In this document: positions 32,636-41,672 of the stretch, in pieces
How positions within the stretch are numbered: position 1 is the first letter of the stretch
Layout of the letters: the number at the start of each line of letters is the position of its first letter
Source: Nonomuraea corallina
GTDB lineage: Bacteria > Actinomycetota > Actinomycetes > Streptosporangiales > Streptosporangiaceae
NCBI RefSeq assembly: GCF_027620315.1
Contig: NZ_JAPNNL010000009.1
Location: 18,104 to 82,103 of the forward strand
Length of the DNA stretch: 64,000 nt
Direction: 5' to 3'
Made by a program: the position numbers and the translations under genes
Notes under the pieces: generated by a model
Databases searched by the model: none
What the model was told of the DNA's origin: nothing
Seen by the model: only the letters and a program-made list of their open reading frames with translations

Positions 32636-34459
32636 ATGAAGCGACTAGCAGCGGTAGTGACGTTGCTGGGCCTGACCGCCGTCACAGCGTGCAGTGGCGG
32701 CGGCACCACCAATCAGTCTTCTTCGGGCGGCGGTGGCGGCGGCGGCGGGCTCTTCACCACGATCGACGTGAACAGGCCGGGCATCGACGCCAGCGCCCCA
32801 GCGAACCCGTACAACCCGAAGGGCAACTCCTTCCTCGGGTACAACGCGATGAAGCTCGCCTGGGTCAAGAACCACCTGACCGACCCGAACCAGTTCTACC
32901 CGGGCATCGCCGAGAGCTGGGAACTCGCCCCCGACAACTCCGCGATCACCATCAAGCTGCAGCCGAACAACAAGTGGTCCGACGGCAAGCCGGTGACGGC
33001 CGAGGACGTCAAGCTGTCCATCGGCATCGCCTACACGCAGGGCAGCACCGCCTTCGCGCTCACCCCCGGCGCGGCGGGCGCGGCGGCCGAGGTCGAGGTC
33101 GTCGACGACAAGACGGTCAAGGTCACGCAGGACATGACCAACCCCAGCAGCAAGTTCGCCCGCGGCGTGCTCGACACCTTCGTGGCCCCCGCGCACATCT
33201 GGGGCAGCGTGCTGCCGACCGACTTCTGGGACAAGCTGAAGGCCTCGCGCGGTGAGGGCGCGGACGCCGAGAAGGCCCGCGAGGAGATCACCGCCCTGGG
33301 CGAGAAGATCATCACCTTCGCCCCCGAGAAGGACGTCTCCGCCGGCCCCTTCATCCTCGAGCGGGCCAACCCCGGCGAGGCGCTGCTGGTCAAGAACAAG
33401 AACTTCTACAACGCCGCCAGCGTCGCCCCGGACCAGGTGAAGTTCCTCAACTACACCGGCAACGAGCAGATCTGGAACTACCTGATCTCCGGCAAGCTGG
33501 ACCACGCGGGCTTCACCGCCGCCCCGGCCGACGTGATGAACCGGATCAAGCAGGCTCCCGGCACCAACATCATCAAGGGCTACTCGCCGGTCGCCGTCGG
33601 CATGGCGTTCAACCAGACCAAGAAGCCGTACGACAACGTGCACGTGCGCCGCGGCCTGGCCTACCTGATCGACCGCGCCGAGGTCACCAAGGTCGCCTCG
33701 CCCGAGGGCGGCACCCCCGCGGTGACCACCTCCGGCATCCACCAGAAGGCCGCCCAGGAGTGGCTCGGCGCCGAGCTGAACAACCTGGAGCCGTACAACG
33801 CCGACCCGGCCAAGGCCGAGGAGGAGTTCAAGGCTGCCGGGCTGCAGAAGAAGGACGGCAAGTGGGCGCTGGCCGACGGCAGCCCGTGGAAGGTCACCAT
33901 GACCGCCCCGTCCGGCTTCTCCGACTGGATCTCCGCGCAGGAGAACATCAAGGGCCAGCTCGTCGAGGCCGGCGTGGACGCCGAGGTCGTCACGGTCGCC
34001 GACTACCCGCTGTACCTGGAGGAGATCGCGGCCGGCAAGTACGACGTCGGCTTCTGGCTGATCGCCCTCGGCCCCGCGCCGTACGACATCTACCAGCGGC
34101 TCTACGGCGCCTCCAACGGCTGGACCAACGTGGCCGGCAAGATCAAGCACGCCGCGCCCGGCAAGAGCGGCAACTGGATGGGCGGCGCCGAGAAGGTCGA
34201 GGTCGACGGCACCGAGATCAACCCGGGTGAGCTCACCGGCAAGCTGAACTCGGTCAGCGCCGAGGAGGCCAAGCCGATCATGCTCCAGCTGGCCAAGGCC
34301 GCCAACCAGGACCTGCCGGTCATCCAGCTCTGGGACTACGTGAACACCCAGTTCACCAACACCAGCCGGTTCACCGGCTTCCCCGAGCAGGACTCCGACC
34401 TGCTGCGCCTGCCCGCGGGAGTCTGGATCCAGCTCGGCATGGTCAAGAAGTCCTCGTAA
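32636..34459 (+). CDS. Peptide-type ABC transporter substrate-binding lipoprotein
   Basis: A 607-residue family 5 (SBP_bac_5) binding protein; ATG at 32636 with GGAG 8 nt upstream. A lipoprotein signal with lipobox VTAC at about residues 17-20 is followed by a Ser/Gly linker (eight consecutive glycines) and the large binding domain: AESWELAPDNSAITIKL, WSDGKPVTAEDVKLS, VRRGLAYLIDRAEV. Members bind oligopeptides, murein peptides, nickel or sugars. The neighbours NamZ, MurQ and a serine hydrolase suggest cell-wall peptides or muropeptides as the cargo (inference). First gene of a six-gene operon. Confidence 0.9.
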   Translation: MKRLAAVVTLLGLTAVTACSGGGTTNQSSSGGGGGGGGLFTTIDVNRPGIDASAPANPYNPKGNSFLGYNAMKLAWVKNHLTDPNQFYPGIAESWELAPDNSAITIKLQPNNKWSDGKPVTAEDVKLSIGIAYTQGSTAFALTPGAAGAAAEVEVVDDKTVKVTQDMTNPSSKFARGVLDTFVAPAHIWGSVLPTDFWDKLKASRGEGADAEKAREEITALGEKIITFAPEKDVSAGPFILERANPGEALLVKNKNFYNAASVAPDQVKFLNYTGNEQIWNYLISGKLDHAGFTAAPADVMNRIKQAPGTNIIKGYSPVAVGMAFNQTKKPYDNVHVRRGLAYLIDRAEVTKVASPEGGTPAVTTSGIHQKAAQEWLGAELNNLEPYNADPAKAEEEFKAAGLQKKDGKWALADGSPWKVTMTAPSGFSDWISAQENIKGQLVEAGVDAEVVTVADYPLYLEEIAAGKYDVGFWLIALGPAPYDIYQRLYGASNGWTNVAGKIKHAAPGKSGNWMGGAEKVEVDGTEINPGELTGKLNSVSAEEAKPIMLQLAKAANQDLPVIQLWDYVNTQFTNTSRFTGFPEQDSDLLRLPAGVWIQLGMVKKSS

Positions 34460-34461
34460 GC

Positions 34462-35472
34462 ATGACGGTCATCGCACGGCGTCTCGCGGGCCACCTGGCC
34501 CGCGGGATCGTCATGGTTCTCGTCGTCGCCACGATCAGCTTCTTCATCGTCCGCAACATCCCCGGCGACCCCGTCGCGGCGCGGTACCAGAAGCTGCTGG
34601 AGCAGGGCATGTCGCCCGAGGCCGCCGAGCGGGCCACAGCGGTGATGTACGGGTTCCTGCCCAAGGGCACGCTGTGGGAGCAGTACGCCGACTACATGAC
34701 GGGCCTGTTCCGGTTCGACCTCGGCGTCTCCGTCACCCACCCCGGCTCCCCCGTGACGTCGGTGCTGGGCGAGGCGGCCAAGTGGACCGTTCTACCGGTG
34801 CTGGCAGGGACGCTGCTGAGCTTCCTGGTGGGCGTGATCATGGGCGTGTACGCGGCCATCAAGCGCTCCGGCAAGCTCGGCGACTTCCTGGCCATCTCCG
34901 GCTCGCTGCTGCACGGCGTGCCGCAGTACGTGCTGGCGCTGCTGATGGGCGCGATCTTCACCACGCTCATCCCGGTCCTGCCGCAGGGCGGCACCGCCGA
35001 CATCCTGTTCGAGCCGGGGTTCAACGCCGGCTACATCGGCTCGCTGATCGAGCACGCCACGCTGCCGGTCGTCACGTACGCGCTGGCCAGCTACGGCGGC
35101 TGGATCCTGGCCATGAAGTCGAGCGTCGTCACCGTGCTCGGCGACGACTTCATCCTCGCGGCCGAGCTGCGCGGGATGAAGCGGACGATCATCTTCAGGT
35201 ACGTCGCGCGCAACGCGATCCTGCCGCTGTTCACGATCCTGGCGCTCTCGCTGGGCCTGCTGTTCGGCGGCGCGATCTTCATCGAGAAGATCTTCAACTA
35301 TCCCGGGCTCGGGTTCCTGCTCATCGACAGCGTCGTCAACCGCGACTACGCGCTGATGGGCGGCGCGTTCCTGCTCATCACGGCGGCGATCATCGTGGCC
35401 AACATCCTGGCCGACCTGTTCTACACGGTCATCGACCCCCGGGTCCGCTCCGGTGAGGAGGCGTCGGCGTGA
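34462..35472 (+). CDS. ABC transporter permease, DppB/OppB type
   Basis: A 336-residue permease with an N-terminal membrane helix (VMVLVVATISFFIVRNIPGDP, with the family PGDP motif), five further helices and the EAA loop around LAAELRGMKRTIIFRYVARNAILP. It begins 2 nt after the stop of the binding protein and overlaps the next permease by 4 nt (GTGA). With the second permease it forms the membrane channel of the importer. Confidence 0.92.
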   Translation: MTVIARRLAGHLARGIVMVLVVATISFFIVRNIPGDPVAARYQKLLEQGMSPEAAERATAVMYGFLPKGTLWEQYADYMTGLFRFDLGVSVTHPGSPVTSVLGEAAKWTVLPVLAGTLLSFLVGVIMGVYAAIKRSGKLGDFLAISGSLLHGVPQYVLALLMGAIFTTLIPVLPQGGTADILFEPGFNAGYIGSLIEHATLPVVTYALASYGGWILAMKSSVVTVLGDDFILAAELRGMKRTIIFRYVARNAILPLFTILALSLGLLFGGAIFIEKIFNYPGLGFLLIDSVVNRDYALMGGAFLLITAAIIVANILADLFYTVIDPRVRSGEEASA

Positions 35473-36371
35473 GCAGCGCGATCCTGGAGACCACCAGCAC
35501 GGCGGCGACCATGCGCCGCAACTTCTGGCGCGGCGTGTGGCGCGTGATGAAGCGCAAGCCCAGCCGCCTGGTCGGCGCCGTCATCGTGCTCGGCTTCGCG
35601 TTCATGGGCGTGTTCGGGCCGATGTTCTACCCCGACGTGCTGCCGCGCGACACGAGCCGGCTGTACGCGCCGATGAGCGCCGAGCACTGGTTCGGCACCG
35701 ACGGGCAGGGCCGCGACGTGCTCGCCCAGGTCATCACCGGCTCCCGGTACGTGCTGCTGAGCGCCCTGGTCACCGCCGTGATCACGGTGGTGCTCGGCAC
35801 CGCGATCGGGCTGTTCTCCGGCTTCAAGCGGGGCCGCTGGGACACCGTGCTGATGCGGCTCACCGACATGAAGCTGACCATCCCCGGGCTGCCGCTGCTG
35901 CTCGTGCTGTCCACCGTGTGGTCGTTCGGCAGCGCGATCGAGATGGGGCTGCTGCTGGGGCTGCTCGGCTGGGGCGGCGTGGCGCGGGCGGTGCGCTCGC
36001 AGACGCTGTCGCTGCGCGAGCGCGGCTTCATCGAGGCGGCGCGCGGGCTCGGCCTGTCCACCACCCACATCGTGGGCAAGGAGCTGCTGCCCAGCATGGC
36101 CCCGTACATCGCGATGAACATGCTCATCGCGGTCACCGGCGCCGTGTACGCGCAGGTGGGCCTGTTCTTCCTGGGCGTGCTCCCGTACGAGGCGGACAAC
36201 TGGGGCGTCATGCTCAACCTGTCCGTGTTCGGCGGAGGGGCGCTCACGACGACCGCCGCGCTGCCGTACATGCTGGCGCCGCTGCTGGCGATCCTGCTGC
36301 TGACGCTCGGCATCGTGCTCGTGGTGGACGCCATGGACGAGATCTTCAACCCCCGGCTGCGTGAGGAGTAG
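35469..36371 (+). CDS. ABC transporter permease, DppC/OppC type
   Basis: A 300-residue permease starting at GTG 35469. The N-terminal cytoplasmic part and first helix precede the motif HWFGTDGQGRDVLAQVITG typical of OppC/DppC, followed by helices and the EAA loop SLRERGFIEAARGLGLS. The C-terminus ends VVDAMDEIFNPRLREE, the family signature. It is the partner of the upstream permease. Confidence 0.93.
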   Translation: MSSAILETTSTAATMRRNFWRGVWRVMKRKPSRLVGAVIVLGFAFMGVFGPMFYPDVLPRDTSRLYAPMSAEHWFGTDGQGRDVLAQVITGSRYVLLSALVTAVITVVLGTAIGLFSGFKRGRWDTVLMRLTDMKLTIPGLPLLLVLSTVWSFGSAIEMGLLLGLLGWGGVARAVRSQTLSLRERGFIEAARGLGLSTTHIVGKELLPSMAPYIAMNMLIAVTGAVYAQVGLFFLGVLPYEADNWGVMLNLSVFGGGALTTTAALPYMLAPLLAILLLTLGIVLVVDAMDEIFNPRLREE

Positions 36372-36373
36372 GA

Positions 36374-37360
36374 GTGCCAGGACAAGCGCCGGGAGTGCGC
36401 ATCGACGGTCTGACCGTCGTCTACAAGACGCCGGCGGGCGAGCTGCCCGCCGTACGCGACGTCAGCCTGAGGCTGGAGCCCGGCACGATCACCGGCATCG
36501 TCGGCGAGTCCGGCTCCGGCAAGTCGACGCTCGCGCTGTCGCTGCTCAACGCGGTGCAGCCGCCCGGCCGCATCGCGGCGGGCAGCGTGGACATCGACGG
36601 GCTGGGCGACGTGGTCGGGCTGCGCGGCGAGGAGCTGCGCAAGGCGCGCGGCCGGCACGTCGGGTACGTGTTCCAGGCCGCCCAGAACTCCCTCAACCCG
36701 CTCAAGACGGTCGGCAAGCAGGTGCTCGACCTGGGCCGCTCGCACGGCGTGGAGGACCTGCGCGGGCTGGTCCGCGACGCCAAGGAGCTGCTCGGCCGGA
36801 TGGGCCTGGACGGGGCCAGGGTGCTCGACTCGCACCAGCACGAGCTGTCGGGCGGCATGCGCCAGCGCGTCGGCATCATGCTGGCGCTGGTGCTCAACGC
36901 CCACCTGGTGGTGCTGGACGAGCCGACCACCGCGCTCGACATGATCACCCAGGCGAACATCCTGAAGATCGTCCGCGAGGTGCACGCCGAGCGCGGCCTG
37001 ACCACGCTGGTGATCACGCACGACATCGGGGTGGTGGCCGAGGTCGCCGACCGGCTCGCGGTCATGTACGGCGGCAGGCTGGTCGAGCAGGGGCCGACCA
37101 GGCAGGTGCTCGGCGACCCCCGTCACCCCTACACGAAGGGCCTGATCAGGGCCATCCCGAGGCTGACCGGCGACATCTCCGAGGCGCGGGCGCTGCCCGG
37201 CCGGCCGCCCACGCTGGCGACCGTGCCGGAGCGGGGCTGCGTGTTCAGGGACCGGTGCGAGCTGCGGATGGACGTCTGCGAGACCGACGACCCGGCGGCG
37301 ACCGCGCACGGGGACCGGATCGTGGCCTGCCACGCGGTGAAGGTGAGGGAGCACGCGTGA
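36374..37360 (+). CDS. Oligopeptide ABC transporter ATP-binding protein (OppD/DppD type)
   Basis: A 328-residue ATPase; GTG at 36374 with GAGGAG upstream. Walker A GESGSGKST at about residues 39-47, signature LSGGMRQRVGIMLAL, Walker B LVVLDEPTTALD. The C-terminal oligopeptide-transporter extension contains the Cys pattern GCVFRDRCELRMDVC, a possible iron-sulfur site in this family. It overlaps the next ATPase gene by 4 nt. Confidence 0.93.
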   Translation: MPGQAPGVRIDGLTVVYKTPAGELPAVRDVSLRLEPGTITGIVGESGSGKSTLALSLLNAVQPPGRIAAGSVDIDGLGDVVGLRGEELRKARGRHVGYVFQAAQNSLNPLKTVGKQVLDLGRSHGVEDLRGLVRDAKELLGRMGLDGARVLDSHQHELSGGMRQRVGIMLALVLNAHLVVLDEPTTALDMITQANILKIVREVHAERGLTTLVITHDIGVVAEVADRLAVMYGGRLVEQGPTRQVLGDPRHPYTKGLIRAIPRLTGDISEARALPGRPPTLATVPERGCVFRDRCELRMDVCETDDPAATAHGDRIVACHAVKVREHA

Positions 37361-38364
37361 TCACCGGAGAAGGCATCGTCAAGACCTTCAAGCAGCGGGG
37401 CAACGTGCTCGGCGCGCGCGAGGTGCGGGCGCTGCGCGGGGTGGACTTCGCCATCCCCAAGGGCGGCGCGGCCTCGTTCATCGGCGAGTCCGGATGCGGC
37501 AAGACGACGCTCGGGCGGATCATCGCCGGCCTGGAGACGTACGACGCGGGCGAGCTGACCGTGGACGGACTGGCCATGTCGGCGCTGAAGCCCAAGCAGC
37601 GCCAGCCGCACTTCCGCAAGATCCAGCTGATCCACCAGGACCCGTACTCGGCGCTGAACCCGACCCGCACCATCCACCAGACGCTCAACGCCCCGCTGAC
37701 CCTGCGCGCCAAGCAGACCGGCCGGTCCAAGGCGTGGATCGAGGAGCGGGCGGCCGAGGTGCTGTCGCTGGTGGGGCTCGATCCGGGCAGCGTGCTGGCC
37801 CGCTACCCGCACCAGCTGTCGGGCGGCATGCGCCAGCGCGTCGTCATCGCGCGGGCGCTCACCGTGGACCCGGAGATGCTCGTCGCCGACGAGGCCGTGT
37901 CCATGATCGACGTTTCGCTCCGGCTGGGCATCCTGGCGCTGCTCAAGGACCTGCGCGAGCGGCTCGGTGTGGCGGTGCTGTTCATCACCCACGACGTGGC
38001 CACCTCCCGCTACATCGGCGACGACGGCGAGCTGTACGTGATCTACCGGGGCCAGGTCGTCGAGCGCGGCCCGGTGGACACGGTCATCGCCGACCCGGTG
38101 CACCCGTACACGCAGTCGCTGCTGTCGGCGATCCCGGTGCTGCACGGCCTGGAGCGGCCGGGCGAGCAGCCGGTGGCCCCGGTGGAGTCGATGGAGGACG
38201 GCCAGGACGAGTCCGGCTGCCTGTTCGCGCCCCGCTGCCCGTTCCGCGGCGAGCGCTGCGGCGAACGGCCCCTGCTGCAGGTGACGGAGGGCATTGCGCA
38301 GGAGCACGCGTGCTTCTACCCCGAACGGCGCAGCGTCGTGGCGCGGCCGATGAGCGAGGTGTGA
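37357..38364 (+). CDS. Oligopeptide ABC transporter ATP-binding protein (OppF/DppF type)
   Basis: A 335-residue ATPase starting with GTG at 37357 in the upstream stop codon (GTGA). Walker A is GESGCGKTT, the signature is LSGGMRQRVVIARAL, and Walker B reads MLVADEAVSMID, in which the usual Pro after DE is Ala and the D-loop is atypical. C-terminal Cys motif SGCLFAPRCPFRGERC. It pairs with the preceding ATPase to drive import. The GNAT gene follows after a 1-nt gap. Confidence 0.92.
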   Translation: MITGEGIVKTFKQRGNVLGAREVRALRGVDFAIPKGGAASFIGESGCGKTTLGRIIAGLETYDAGELTVDGLAMSALKPKQRQPHFRKIQLIHQDPYSALNPTRTIHQTLNAPLTLRAKQTGRSKAWIEERAAEVLSLVGLDPGSVLARYPHQLSGGMRQRVVIARALTVDPEMLVADEAVSMIDVSLRLGILALLKDLRERLGVAVLFITHDVATSRYIGDDGELYVIYRGQVVERGPVDTVIADPVHPYTQSLLSAIPVLHGLERPGEQPVAPVESMEDGQDESGCLFAPRCPFRGERCGERPLLQVTEGIAQEHACFYPERRSVVARPMSEV

Positions 38365-38365
38365 G

Positions 38366-39427
38366 GTGACCTCCCCCGTGACCGGCCAACCGGGCGACCA
38401 CGGCGACCACGGCGGCCACGAGCCCGGCCGACCGGGCCGCGCGTCTTCCCCTGTGGACGGTGTGGAGGCGGTCCGGGTGCTGCGCAAGCTGCGCGGCGCC
38501 GATCTGGCGCGGGCCCGCGAGGTGGCGCGGGCGGCGCTGACCCATGACGCCGACGAGGCCGGGGCGCTGGTGGAGCGGCTGGCCGCGCCGCCGGCCAACC
38601 GCCGCTGGGCCGCGCTGGTGGACGACGGCGGGCTCGCCATGGCGTCGATGTCCACCGCCGACCCGGCCGTCGGCCACGTCGACCTGCTCGCCGTCCACCC
38701 CGGCCACCAGGGCCGGGGCCACGGCCGGGCGCTGCTGCGCGCCGCCGAGGGGTGGCTGCGCCGGGAGGGCGCCCGCGAGGTCCGCCTGGCCGGCAACCCG
38801 CCCTGCTACGCCTGGCCCGGCGTCGACGTGCGCTACACGCCCGCCGCCTGCCTGGCCGAGAGCCTCGGCTACGAGCGCTACCGCACCGCCTGGAACATGA
38901 CCGCCGACCTTGCCCCGGACCTGGACCCGGACCTGGACGCCGGGCTGGACACCGGGCTGGACACCGGGCTGGACACCGGGCTGGACACGGGCCTGGGCAC
39001 CGGGCGGGACACGGGTCTGGGTACGGAGGCCGACGTGGCGCGGCTGGCCGGGCTGGGCATCGAGGTGCGCGCCGCCGGCGACGACCGGGGGCGGGTGGCG
39101 GAGTTCGCCCGCGAGCACTGGAACGAGTCCTGGGCCTGGGAGGCGGTCCACGCCACCGGGCTGCACTACGCCGAGCGCGACGGCCGCGTGCTGGCCTTCG
39201 CCGCCTGGGGCGCGCGTCCGTCCTGGTTCGGGCCGATGGGCACCGCGCCCGAGGCCCGCGGCACCGGTCTGGGCCGGGTGCTGCTGCGGCGCTGCCTGGC
39301 CGACATGCGCGCGGCCGGGCAGCGGACCGCCCAGATCGGCTGGGTCGGCCCGCTGCGGTTCTACGCGCGCGCCGTCGGCGCCCGCGCCGAGCGCGTCTTC
39401 TGGCTGTACGGGCGCGAACTGGCGTGA
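38366..39427 (+). CDS. GNAT-family acetyltransferase with two GNAT domains
   Basis: A 353-residue protein. The first GNAT domain (about 35-180) has the acetyl-CoA loop VHPGHQGRGHGRALL; the second (about 215-350) has APEARGTGLGRVLLRR. The linker near residues 185-220 is a degenerate repeat of GLDT units (LDAGLDTGLDTG...) encoded by 12-bp DNA repeats. The N-terminal 30 residues are His/Gly-rich and disordered. It starts with GTG 1 nt after the OppF stop, so it belongs to the importer operon. It may acetylate an imported amino sugar or peptide (inference); the substrate is unknown. Confidence 0.82.
   Translation: MTSPVTGQPGDHGDHGGHEPGRPGRASSPVDGVEAVRVLRKLRGADLARAREVARAALTHDADEAGALVERLAAPPANRRWAALVDDGGLAMASMSTADPAVGHVDLLAVHPGHQGRGHGRALLRAAEGWLRREGAREVRLAGNPPCYAWPGVDVRYTPAACLAESLGYERYRTAWNMTADLAPDLDPDLDAGLDTGLDTGLDTGLDTGLGTGRDTGLGTEADVARLAGLGIEVRAAGDDRGRVAEFAREHWNESWAWEAVHATGLHYAERDGRVLAFAAWGARPSWFGPMGTAPEARGTGLGRVLLRRCLADMRAAGQRTAQIGWVGPLRFYARAVGARAERVFWLYGRELA
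38929..39023 (+). repeat. 12-bp tandem repeats inside the GNAT gene
   Basis: GGGCTGGACACC occurs in three perfect copies and one with a single change between 38942 and 38989, flanked by degenerate copies. It encodes a GLDT-type linker between the two GNAT domains and is in frame, so copy number could vary without breaking the protein. Confidence 0.85.
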
Positions 39428-39429
39428 TG

Positions 39430-40542
39430 TCAGCCGTAGAGGAGCGGTCCATCGGGGGGAGCGGGGTCGGCGCACAGGCGGCGCGGGTCCTCCCCGGCGT
39501 CCAGGCACCGGGCCAGGCTGTCGGACCCCCACAGGCGGTTCAGGAACAGGTCGTGCTCGTCCCATCGCAGGTGCCCGGGGTAGAGGGCGCGCGCCACGTG
39601 CAGCATGCTCACCCCGGTCAGCACCGGCCGGAACGCCACCGGGTCGTGCACGTGCAGCTGCACTCCCCGTACCGGGACGCCGGCGTGCTTGTGGAAGGTG
39701 GGCGTGAACCACGTCTCCCTGAACCGCACGCCGGGCAGGCCGAGCGCGGCCAGCGCGGGCGCGAACCGTTCGTCGACGTAGGGGGCGCCGACCAGTTCGA
39801 AGGGGCGGGTGGTGCCGCGGCCCTCGGAGAAGTTCGTGCCTTCGAAGAGCCCGGTCCCCGGGTAGACGAGCGCGGTGTCGGGGGTGGGCATGTTGACCGA
39901 CGGCATCACCCAGGGCAGTCCGGTCGCGGCGAACGCCATGTCCCGCCGCCAGCCCTCCATGGTGACCACGCGCAGGTCGGCGTCGAAGCCGAACAGGGTC
40001 GCCAGCTCCCCCACGGTCCTGCCGTGGCGCAGCGGCAGCGGGAAGCGGCCCACGAAGCTCGCGTGGGCCGGGTCGAGCGGCGGGCCCTCGGTGACGGTCC
40101 CGCCGAGCGGGTTCGGCCGGTCCAGCACCACGAACCGCAGTCCCAGCCGGGAGGCCGAGGCCAGCAGGTCGTACATGGTCCACACGTAGGTGTAGAAACG
40201 GGCGCCCACGTCCGCGATGTCGAACACGAGCGTGTCCACGCCGGAGCGGTCCAGCAGCGCGTCCAGGGCCTCGCCGTCGATCTGGTGGGTGTCGTGGACC
40301 GGCAGCCCCGTCCTGGCGTCCACGGCGTCCGTCTCGCCGAAACCCGCCTGCGCGGTGCCGCGGACGCCGTGCTCGGGACCGAACAGCGCCGTCAGCGGCA
40401 CGCCGGACGCCAGCAGCGCGTCTGCGGTGGGGGTCAGATCGGGAAGGACTCCGGTGGGGTTGGTGATGAGGCCGAGGCGCTCGCCGCCTGCCAGCGACGG
40501 GTCCGCGGCCAGCCGTTCGGCTCCGGTGCGTACGTAGGACAT
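39430..40542 (-). CDS. namZ: Exo-beta-N-acetylmuramidase NamZ (DUF1343)
   Basis: A 370-residue DUF1343 protein. Motifs include GLITNPTGVLPDL, ALFGPEHGVRGTAQAG, VFDIADVGARFYTYVW, VLDRPNPLGG and FEGTNFSEGRGTTRPFE, all strongly conserved in the family. NamZ (glycoside hydrolase family 171) cleaves non-reducing-end MurNAc from cell-wall fragments. There is no signal peptide when the ATG at 40542 is used, so the enzyme would act inside the cell on imported muropeptides; a longer N-terminus (ISTLYFSLVNIFQ) is open in frame but lacks support. It is convergent with the importer operon and divergent from murQ. Confidence 0.88.
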   Translation of the reverse strand: MSYVRTGAERLAADPSLAGGERLGLITNPTGVLPDLTPTADALLASGVPLTALFGPEHGVRGTAQAGFGETDAVDARTGLPVHDTHQIDGEALDALLDRSGVDTLVFDIADVGARFYTYVWTMYDLLASASRLGLRFVVLDRPNPLGGTVTEGPPLDPAHASFVGRFPLPLRHGRTVGELATLFGFDADLRVVTMEGWRRDMAFAATGLPWVMPSVNMPTPDTALVYPGTGLFEGTNFSEGRGTTRPFELVGAPYVDERFAPALAALGLPGVRFRETWFTPTFHKHAGVPVRGVQLHVHDPVAFRPVLTGVSMLHVARALYPGHLRWDEHDLFLNRLWGSDSLARCLDAGEDPRRLCADPAPPDGPLLYG

Positions 40543-40555
40543 GCACCCCATTGTC

Positions 40556-40570
40556 TGAAAGATATTTACA
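40556..40570. promoter_or_regulatory. 15-bp motif in the namZ-murQ divergent gap
   Basis: TGAAAGATATTTACA is a near-palindrome in an AT-rich stretch that stands out in this genome, located 14 nt before the namZ ATG and 30 nt before the murQ ATG. It matches 12 of 15 positions of a motif upstream of the importer promoter. Confidence 0.5.
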
Positions 40571-40600
40571 AGAGAGAAGTAGAGGGTGGAAATTAGCGTC

Positions 40601-41500
40601 ATGATTGATCCGCTACCCGAGCTGTCCACCGAGCAGAGCGACCCCCGCTACAGCCAGATCGACCGGCTGCCCACGCGGCAGATCGCCCGGTTGATGAACC
40701 AGGCGGACGCCGCGGTGCCGGCGGCCGTGGCCATCGTCATCCCGGCCATCTCCGACGCGATCGACGCGATCGCCGAGCGGATGGGGAAGGGAGGCAGGCT
40801 GCTGTACGTCGGCGCGGGCACGTCGGGCCGGCTCGCCGTGCTGGACGCCTCCGAGTGCCCGCCGACGTTCGGCACCGACCCGGAGCTGGTGCAGGGCGTC
40901 ATCGCGGGCGGACAGGAGGCGCTCACCCGCTCGGTCGAGGGCGCCGAGGACGACGCGGAGGCGGGCGCCGCCGCGCTGGTGGCGCTGGAGGTGGGCCCGC
41001 TGGACTCGGTGGTGGGAGTCTCGGCCAGCGGGCGCGCTCCTTTCGTGCTGGGCGCGCTGGCGGAGGCGGCCCGGCGGCAGGCGCTGACCGTCGGCCTGTC
41101 GTGCAACGAGGACTCGCCGCTGTCGGCCGCCGCCGAGCACCCCATCGAGGTGGTGGTCGGCCCCGAGGTGGTCGCGGGCTCGACCAGGCTCAAGGCGGGG
41201 ACCGCCCAGAAGCTGGTGCTCAACATGATCTCGACGATCTCGATGGTCCGGCTCGGCCGCACCTACGGGAACGAGATGATCGAGATGTCGGCGATGAACA
41301 GCAAGCTGGCCTCGCGCGCGGTGCGCATGGTCAGCGACATCACCGGCGCCGGCGCGGAGGAGGCCGGCCGCGCGCTGGCCGAGGCGGACGGCCAGGCCAA
41401 GGTGGCGGTGCTGATGATCAGGCACAAGCTGGACGCGGAGCGCGCCCGCGCGCTGCTGCGTTCCCACGGGGAGCGGCTCAGCGACGCGCTGAGCGGCTGA
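40601..41500 (+). CDS. murQ: N-acetylmuramic acid 6-phosphate etherase
   Basis: A 299-residue SIS-domain etherase; ATG at 40601 gives a family-like N-terminus (an upstream in-frame GTG lies at 40586). The signature GAGTSGRLAVLDASECPPTFG holds the catalytic Glu85, with a second conserved stretch GLSCNEDSPLSAAAEHPIEVVVGPEVVAGSTRLKAGTAQK (given here in two overlapping parts of the protein near 160-200). MurQ converts MurNAc-6-phosphate to GlcNAc-6-phosphate and D-lactate, the committed step of MurNAc recycling. Gene order with namZ is diagnostic. No MurNAc kinase or MurP PTS is in the cluster. Confidence 0.95.
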   Translation: MIDPLPELSTEQSDPRYSQIDRLPTRQIARLMNQADAAVPAAVAIVIPAISDAIDAIAERMGKGGRLLYVGAGTSGRLAVLDASECPPTFGTDPELVQGVIAGGQEALTRSVEGAEDDAEAGAAALVALEVGPLDSVVGVSASGRAPFVLGALAEAARRQALTVGLSCNEDSPLSAAAEHPIEVVVGPEVVAGSTRLKAGTAQKLVLNMISTISMVRLGRTYGNEMIEMSAMNSKLASRAVRMVSDITGAGAEEAGRALAEADGQAKVAVLMIRHKLDAERARALLRSHGERLSDALSG

Positions 41501-41580
41501 CGGGGATCTCCTCACCACCGGGGACTCGATTCCCGACGTGGGGGCTGTGGACGCGACGGTCGTCGGTCCGGGGACTCGGT

Positions 41581-41639
41581 TCGGGGGTTGTCGGTTCGGG
41601 GGTCTCGACTCGGGGGTTGTCAACTCGGGGGTTGTCGAC
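41581..41639. repeat. Imperfect 15-bp tandem repeats between murQ and the serine hydrolase
   Basis: Four units of TCGGGGGTTGTCGAC type (lengths 15, 14, 15, 15) fill 41581-41639, with weaker related sequence back to about 41515. They end 33 nt before the ATG of the serine hydrolase. No hairpin is formed; direct-repeat expansion is the likely origin. Confidence 0.8.
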
Positions 41640-41672
41640 GTGAGTTTGTTTCGACGTACGGGGAGGCAAGGG

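Noticed and set aside
41538..41672. Longer N-terminus for the serine hydrolase (from 41538)
   Set aside because: The extension is encoded by the tandem repeat and has no family similarity. GGGAGG sits at the proper distance from the ATG at 41673.
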